Below are positions 59,793 through 64,000 of a DNA stretch of 64,000 nt, piece after piece; within the stretch, counting starts at the first letter, position 1; every line of letters begins with the position of its first letter. The notes under the pieces were generated by a model that was given only the letters and a program-made list of their open reading frames with translations, did no database searches and was not told the origin of the DNA. The stretch comes from Azolla caroliniana (taxonomy: Eukaryota; Polypodiophyta). The position numbers were made by a program, and so were the translations under genes. Where the stretch lies: the NCBI GenBank assembly GCA_043228905.1, contig JBHGNT010000012.1, forward strand, positions 20,522,001-20,586,000, written 5' to 3'.

Positions 59793-59882
59793 TCAACCAC
59801 TTGCGGCTCTGGGTGTCATGCACTCAACCACTTGCGGCTCTGGGTCTCATGCACTCAACCACTTGCGGCTCTGGGTGTCATG
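59790..59882. repeat. 31-bp tandem triplication at the integrase-RT junction of F
   Basis: Three copies of CACTCAACCACTTGCGGCTC plus TGGGTGTCATG at 59790-59820, 59821-59851 and 59852-59882. The middle copy has one change (GTCTC for GTGTC). In other copia elements this point is single-copy coding sequence just before the RT. Confidence 0.97.
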
Positions 59883-61280
59883 CTTTGCTTCTTCAAAGCT
59901 CTCCGGCTCCCCCTCGTCGGTTAGCAGCACGTGCTCTGGTTCCGGAAATCTCCGGGGGGCCCTTCTCTCTCTTAGAGGATATCTCCGTTCTGGAGCTTCG
60001 GTAACCGGTTCTTCCGATTCTTCTTCATCCGAATCCATTTCGGGATCGGGGCCGGTTCCGGTATCATTTTCATCTTCTTCGGCCGGTTCTGTTTCTTCAC
60101 CATCTTCGGCCGGATCCTCGAGTGCTAACCGGTCCCTTGCCGGTCGGGACTGCTCCTCGTAGAGTTGATCCTCACCGGTCGACTTGGAGCTCTTCATCTT
60201 CTTCTCCGAATCCCAGTCGGCGAGTGTCTTGTTCTCCATGAAGATGATATCACGACTCCGGAATATCTTCTCGTCGACCGGGTCCCATACTCGGTAGCCG
60301 AACTCGTCATCGCCGTAACCGAGGAATATGCATGGCCGGGTCTTTGGATCTAGCTTTCCTCTCCGGTCCTTTGCCACATGCACATATGCGAGACACCCGA
60401 ACACCTTCAAATGCCGGTAGGATACTTCCCTGCCGGTCCACACTCTCTGCGGCGTGTCTCCGTCCAAAGGTACTGAGGGTGATCTGTTTATCACGTATGT
60501 CGCCGTCGACATTGCCTCAGCCCAAAACCCCTTGGGTAATTTCGCATGTGCCAGCATACTCCGAACCCTCTCCATTATGGTCCGGTTCATCCTCTCGGCC
60601 AGCCCGTTCAGTTCCGGCGTCTTCGGCACAGTAAACTCGAGCCGGATTCCCTTCGAGCGACAGTACTCCTTGAACTGCCCCCGGTATTCCCCTCCGTTAT
60701 CCGCTCGTATCGCTTTCAGCTTCTTGCCGGATTCCCTTTCCACTCTCGCGTGGAGTTCTTTGAAGACGGACAACACTTGGTCCTTTGTCTTCAACGGTGC
60801 CGTCCACAGCTTCCGGCTGTGATCATCAATGAATGTCACGAAGTACTGGGCTCCGCCATGTGACTTCGTTTCTACCTGACACACATCAGTGTGCACCAAC
60901 TCCAATGGTGCGCTACGTCTCGTCGGTGGCCTTGAATGGAAGGAGGTTCGGTTCTGCTTACCGGCCAGGCAGTCGGTGCACTTCTCCAAGTGCACATGCT
61001 TCACTGGAATAAGGTTGTCTTCTGCAAGCCTCTTCATCCCCTTCTCATTCATGTGGCACAGTCTTTTGTGCCACAGCTCACCGGCAATGTCGGTTGCCAC
61101 ATTCAGCTCTTCCGGACATAACCGGGCATTCATCAGGTATAGTGTGTTGACTTTCCGGGCCCGAGCCACTATCAGGCTCCCCTTGCTGAACTTCATTACG
61201 CCGTTCCGGATGCTACCTGTGTAGCCTTCATCGTCTAGCCTCCCGGCCGAAATCAGGTTCAATCGAACCTCCGGAACGTG
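59793..61280 (-). pseudogene. integrase part of copia F pol
   Basis: Same frame as gag. It has GAG-pre-integrase (LWHKRLCHMNEKGMKRLA), integrase with FVTFIDDHSRKLWT, RADNGGEYRGQF and LNGLAERMNRTIMERVRSML, then the integrase C-terminal region FGCLAYVHV and FLGYGDDEFGYRVWD. An acidic linker (EETEPAEEDENDTG) leads into RT. It ends at the 31-bp triplication (59790-59882), which introduces stops before the RT. Confidence 0.9.
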
Positions 61281-62411
61281 TCAGACATCCTTCAGCAGCA
61301 TTTTGCATCCGGTCGGGGTTGTCAACCACACGTCTCCTATGCCGGCAATCCGGCACGTACCTTCATTTCCCATCCGAACACAGCCATGCTCACCGGCTGT
61401 GTAGGATGAGAAGTATCTTCTCTCCGGGGTCAGGTGGAACGATGCTCCGGAATCGACCACCCAGGTCGTCTCATCGCCGGCAATGTTTAGTTCACCTTCT
61501 TCGGTGATGAGCATGATTTCTTCCTCACTTGCCGCGAGTGCCGTCGTTCCTTTCCGGTCCTGCCCTCGCCGATCCGAACCATTCCGGTCCGTGGCTCCCC
61601 GGTAAGCCCCGTTTCGTTCCGAAGACTTCTTCGAATCGGTGTCGTCGGCTCCGTTGTCTTTTCGGTAATGCCGACAATTCTTTCGGAAGTGCCCCGGCTT
61701 CCCACAGTGGAAGCATGTGGGTCTTCCTCTTGACTGCGACCGGGTCCCCGACTTCTCCCGTCTTTGCGGACTCCGGTTCCATTGTCTTCCCCGTTCCGAT
61801 TCGGTAAGCAGCGCCTTCGAGTCGGAGGCCGGTTCTTTATCTCTCCGACGCGCTTCTTCGTTCAAAATACTTGTCTTTACCGTTTGTAGGGACAAGTTAT
61901 CTTCGGTGCAGGAGGTGCTGAGAGTCACCACCAAATTCTCCCAGCTTTCCGGCAATGTACACATCAGAATGATGGCTTGCATTGCATCCTCCAGCGGGAA
62001 CTTGATCGCCGCAAGCTGGTTCACGAATCCCATGAACGTGCTTACGTGTTCCACCATACTCTCGCCATCCCGGTACTTGAGGTTCACTATCTTCCTCATC
62101 AGGGAGGTCCGGTTCAACGCATTCTTCCTCTCGTAGAGGCCCGACAGCTTCCGCCACATCTCATATGCGTTGGTGTCGTTCGCCACATGTTGTAGAACGC
62201 TCACGTCTACGTATTGCCGAATGGTTGCAACGGCTTTCCGGTTCAGAAGCCTCCATTCCGACTCAAGTACTCCCTTCGGTATTTCCGACCTGTCAATCGG
62301 TTCGTACAGGTCCCGAACAATCAGAAGATCCTCCATCTTGATCTTCCAGTCGGCGTAATTCTGCGCATTCAGCACCATCATCCCCGGCTGCCCGCTGCCG
62401 CCGCCTTCCAT
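61281..62411 (-). pseudogene. gag and protease part of copia F
   Basis: Starts at ATG 62411 (MEGGGSGQPGMMVLN). It has the gag UBN2-type region (EMWRKLSGLYERKNALN) and zinc knuckle CFHCGKPGHFRKNC (C-x2-C-x4-H-x4-C, about 61708-61667). The protease active site WVVDSGASFHLTP is at about 61463-61425. It ends in TGA at 61283-61281, immediately before HVPEVRLNLIS, which continues in the same frame. The TGA therefore replaces a sense codon, probably CGA (Arg), inside one gag-pol frame. Otherwise intact. Confidence 0.88.
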
Positions 62412-62441
62412 TTTCTGCAGCAGTTCGCTCTGATACCAAAT

Positions 62442-63044
62442 TGATGGAAATTAATCGACACTTTCCAAACTTCACCTCTCGGCCACAACCAAGGAAACAC
62501 ACAAATCGTTGTTGCAGAAAATGGGAAATGCGAAAAATAGAGTGGACACACGATTTAACGTGGAAAACCCTGTACGGGAAAAACCACGGGAGTACAAGAC
62601 TCCAAACCAAAAACTATGCACAGAGAAATATACAATGGCGAGCTTCAAGGCGACGACCTTGAGCTCGCTGTCCTCGCCACAGGCGGCGGAAATACACAGA
62701 GGCGTCGACCTCTTTCTCTCTCACGCTCTATCTCTCTCACGGCTGCTCTCTCTTCACTCCTCTTGAGTGGAAAAACAGAAAAATGAGAAGCAACATAAAA
62801 ACTGTTTGCCCTAAGTCATATTTATACACATATGACTTTGGGGCTATTTACAACTATAGCCTCAAGGGCCCTTGGCAAACATATTCACGGATATGTCCCC
62901 GCATCCGGATCTCTCTCCGGGTACATTCGTCATCCGGCTCCGAAGCCGGGGTCTTCATCATCCGGTTCCGAAACCGAAACCGGACTTGTCGGCATTCATC
63001 TCTGACATCCGACCATCCCATCCGAAGGGACCGTAATCCCAACA
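62442..63044 (-). repeat. 5' LTR of copia F (603 bp)
   Basis: Same length as the 3' LTR, adjacent to the initiator-Met primer site, and followed on the right by target duplication AAATA. Confidence 0.95.
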
Positions 63045-63049
63045 AAATA

Positions 63050-64000
63050 TTAGTGGTCGGACATCTATGTGGGCCCTACGGCCGAAGACCGTCACCAACA
63101 AAGATCGATGCGATTCAAGCTATGGAGGAAGTATGCGAGTCAACATCTGAAGTCCGAAGGTTTCTCGGTGCATGTGCATTCTATCACATATGGATTCCGC
63201 ACTATGCACATATAGCGGACCCGCTCTACCACTTGTTGCGGAAAGGTAAGAAATTCGAATGGAAACCGGAACACACCAAAGCCATGAAGAAATTGAAGAA
63301 GACACTTCGGAGGGCGGAAGCACTTAAGAAGCCGAGCTATGACCGACCGATCACGAAAACGGTTGATACAAGTCCAACCGGTATCAGGTGGGTCATCAAT
63401 CAAGCCGACTCGGATGGTTCGCAGTATCCGATCCGATTTGGAGCAAAGGTTCTCAACGAAAGGCAACGTGGATATGCACAAGTCAAAAGAGAACTGTGGG
63501 GAGTCGTGTCGGCGATAAAATCGGATCGGAATTATTTGATCGGAGCCGAAGTGGTGATCGAGACGGATTGTCTTCCGATACTCGGGATGATGCGGTGTTG
63601 TACGATACCAGATGTAGCTATGCTAAGGTGGGTTGCATATGTCAAGTCTCTTAATCCGGAGGTTCGACACATCTCGGGGAAGGAAAACGCGGTAGTGGAT
63701 ATGTTATCAAGGGCTCGGTTCGGAGACAACATAACCGAATCGGATAATGAAGAAGTTTCCGAAGACTACTTCTCGTCGGAGCACATATGCCGAGTGAACG
63801 TAATCCGAGAATTCCGGGAAGAAGAATACGAGGGAGAAAGCTTGATGATCGGAAAGATGTTACAAGAGGCCGAGGATTCAACAAACGATAAAGGAAGAAG
63901 AGCCGAGATCCGAAGGAAGAAGAGGCAGGTCCAAAAGTTCTTCTTGGAAAACGGATTAATATGGAGGGCGCCGAAAAGACCGGATGGTATACCACTTCGA
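63050..64000 (+). CDS. pol of K after F: connection, RNase H and onward
   Basis: 317 codons, open to the window end, in the frame that continues RT across the F insertion. It begins VVGHLCGPYGRRPSPTKIDAI and contains the connection motif EVRRFLGACAFY (about 63155). RNase H follows with acidic residues in TVDTSPTGIRW and VIETDCLPILGM (about 63363-63590) and ends near HISGKENAVVDMLSR. The remainder (to 64000) leads towards the integrase zinc finger, which is not reached. Confidence 0.85.

Larger units (their letters stand above)
57668..63044 (-). mobile_element. Ty1/copia element F, full length, young, TSD AAATA
   Basis: Two LTRs of exactly 603 bp (57668-58270 and 62442-63044) differ at only three positions by my reading. 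AAATA flanks the element. Primer site TGGTATCAGAGC (minus, 62438-62427), gag, protease, integrase, RT and RNase H follow in order, and the purine tract GTGAAGGGGGAGTT precedes the 3' LTR (58284-58271). Despite the young LTRs the coding part has two in-frame stops and a disruptive 31-bp triplication. Confidence 0.96.
53552..64000 (+). mobile_element. Ty3/gypsy element K, split by copia F, runs off window
   Basis: LTR 53552-54255, primer-site-like TGGTGAACCCGACGTG (54260-54275), gag-protease ORF (54294-56336), RT (56471-57667), then copia F (57668-63044) with target duplication AAATA (57663-57667 and 63045-63049). RNase H and more pol continue in the same frame from 63050 to the window end. Apart from the F insertion the ORFs are open, so K is fairly young. 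Integrase and 3' LTR lie beyond the window. Confidence 0.9.

Overview
The window is nuclear DNA of a land plant. It holds two multi-exon transporter genes, an AUX1/LAX-type auxin influx carrier and an NRT1/PTR (NPF) transporter, in a sea of plant-type LTR retrotransposons (chromovirus Ty3/gypsy elements, and Ty1/copia elements whose primer sites match initiator-Met tRNA). It also has decayed pentatricopeptide-repeat (PPR) fragments of a style I associate with ferns and lycophytes. A fern or fern-like vascular plant is my best guess; this is inference, not proof. Much of the window looks AT-rich and degenerate, while 50.9-64 kb is clearly GC-richer and carries younger elements.

Layout. 1-3145: 3' part of a decayed chromovirus (A) inserted into a minus-strand copia (B, 3146-5154). 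6824-12103: old copia (C) with a solo LTR (8260-8716) in it. 12723-14258: small non-autonomous LTR element (D). 14881-21978, minus: LAX gene in 8 exons whose lengths sum to a clean 478-codon reading frame; its introns hold minisatellites, TTAGGG-type telomere-like blocks and a long GTAT array. 22-28.8 kb: intergenic DNA with MITE-like elements and a PPR relic. 28851-31306, minus: NPF gene in 3 exons, 584 codons. 31.3-35.4 kb: mostly featureless. 35.4-46.1 kb: nested copia and gypsy pieces (G, L, H, M, N, O). 46.1-48 kb: relic of a LINE-like zf-RVT protein split by a MITE. 48.1-64 kb: a chain of insertions. A PPR pseudogene is cut by copia I, I by gypsy-like J, J is followed by gypsy K, and K is split in its pol by copia F (57668-63044, target duplication AAATA); K resumes at 63050 and runs off the window.

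Only the LAX and NPF genes look like functional host genes. Both are membrane carriers on the minus strand about 7 kb apart; nothing in the sequence shows co-regulation. The transposons do not form a pathway, but their nesting gives a relative insertion history. The least ordinary items are J (a gag gene followed by a long, GC-rich, internally duplicated decayed ORF with no protease or reverse transcriptase), K (reverse transcriptase with FLDD in place of YxDD), antisense tRNA-like box A/box B segments in the LTRs of A, O and K, the NPF protein lacking the ExxER proton-coupling motif, and the LAX intron array that repeats the gene's own splice donor.
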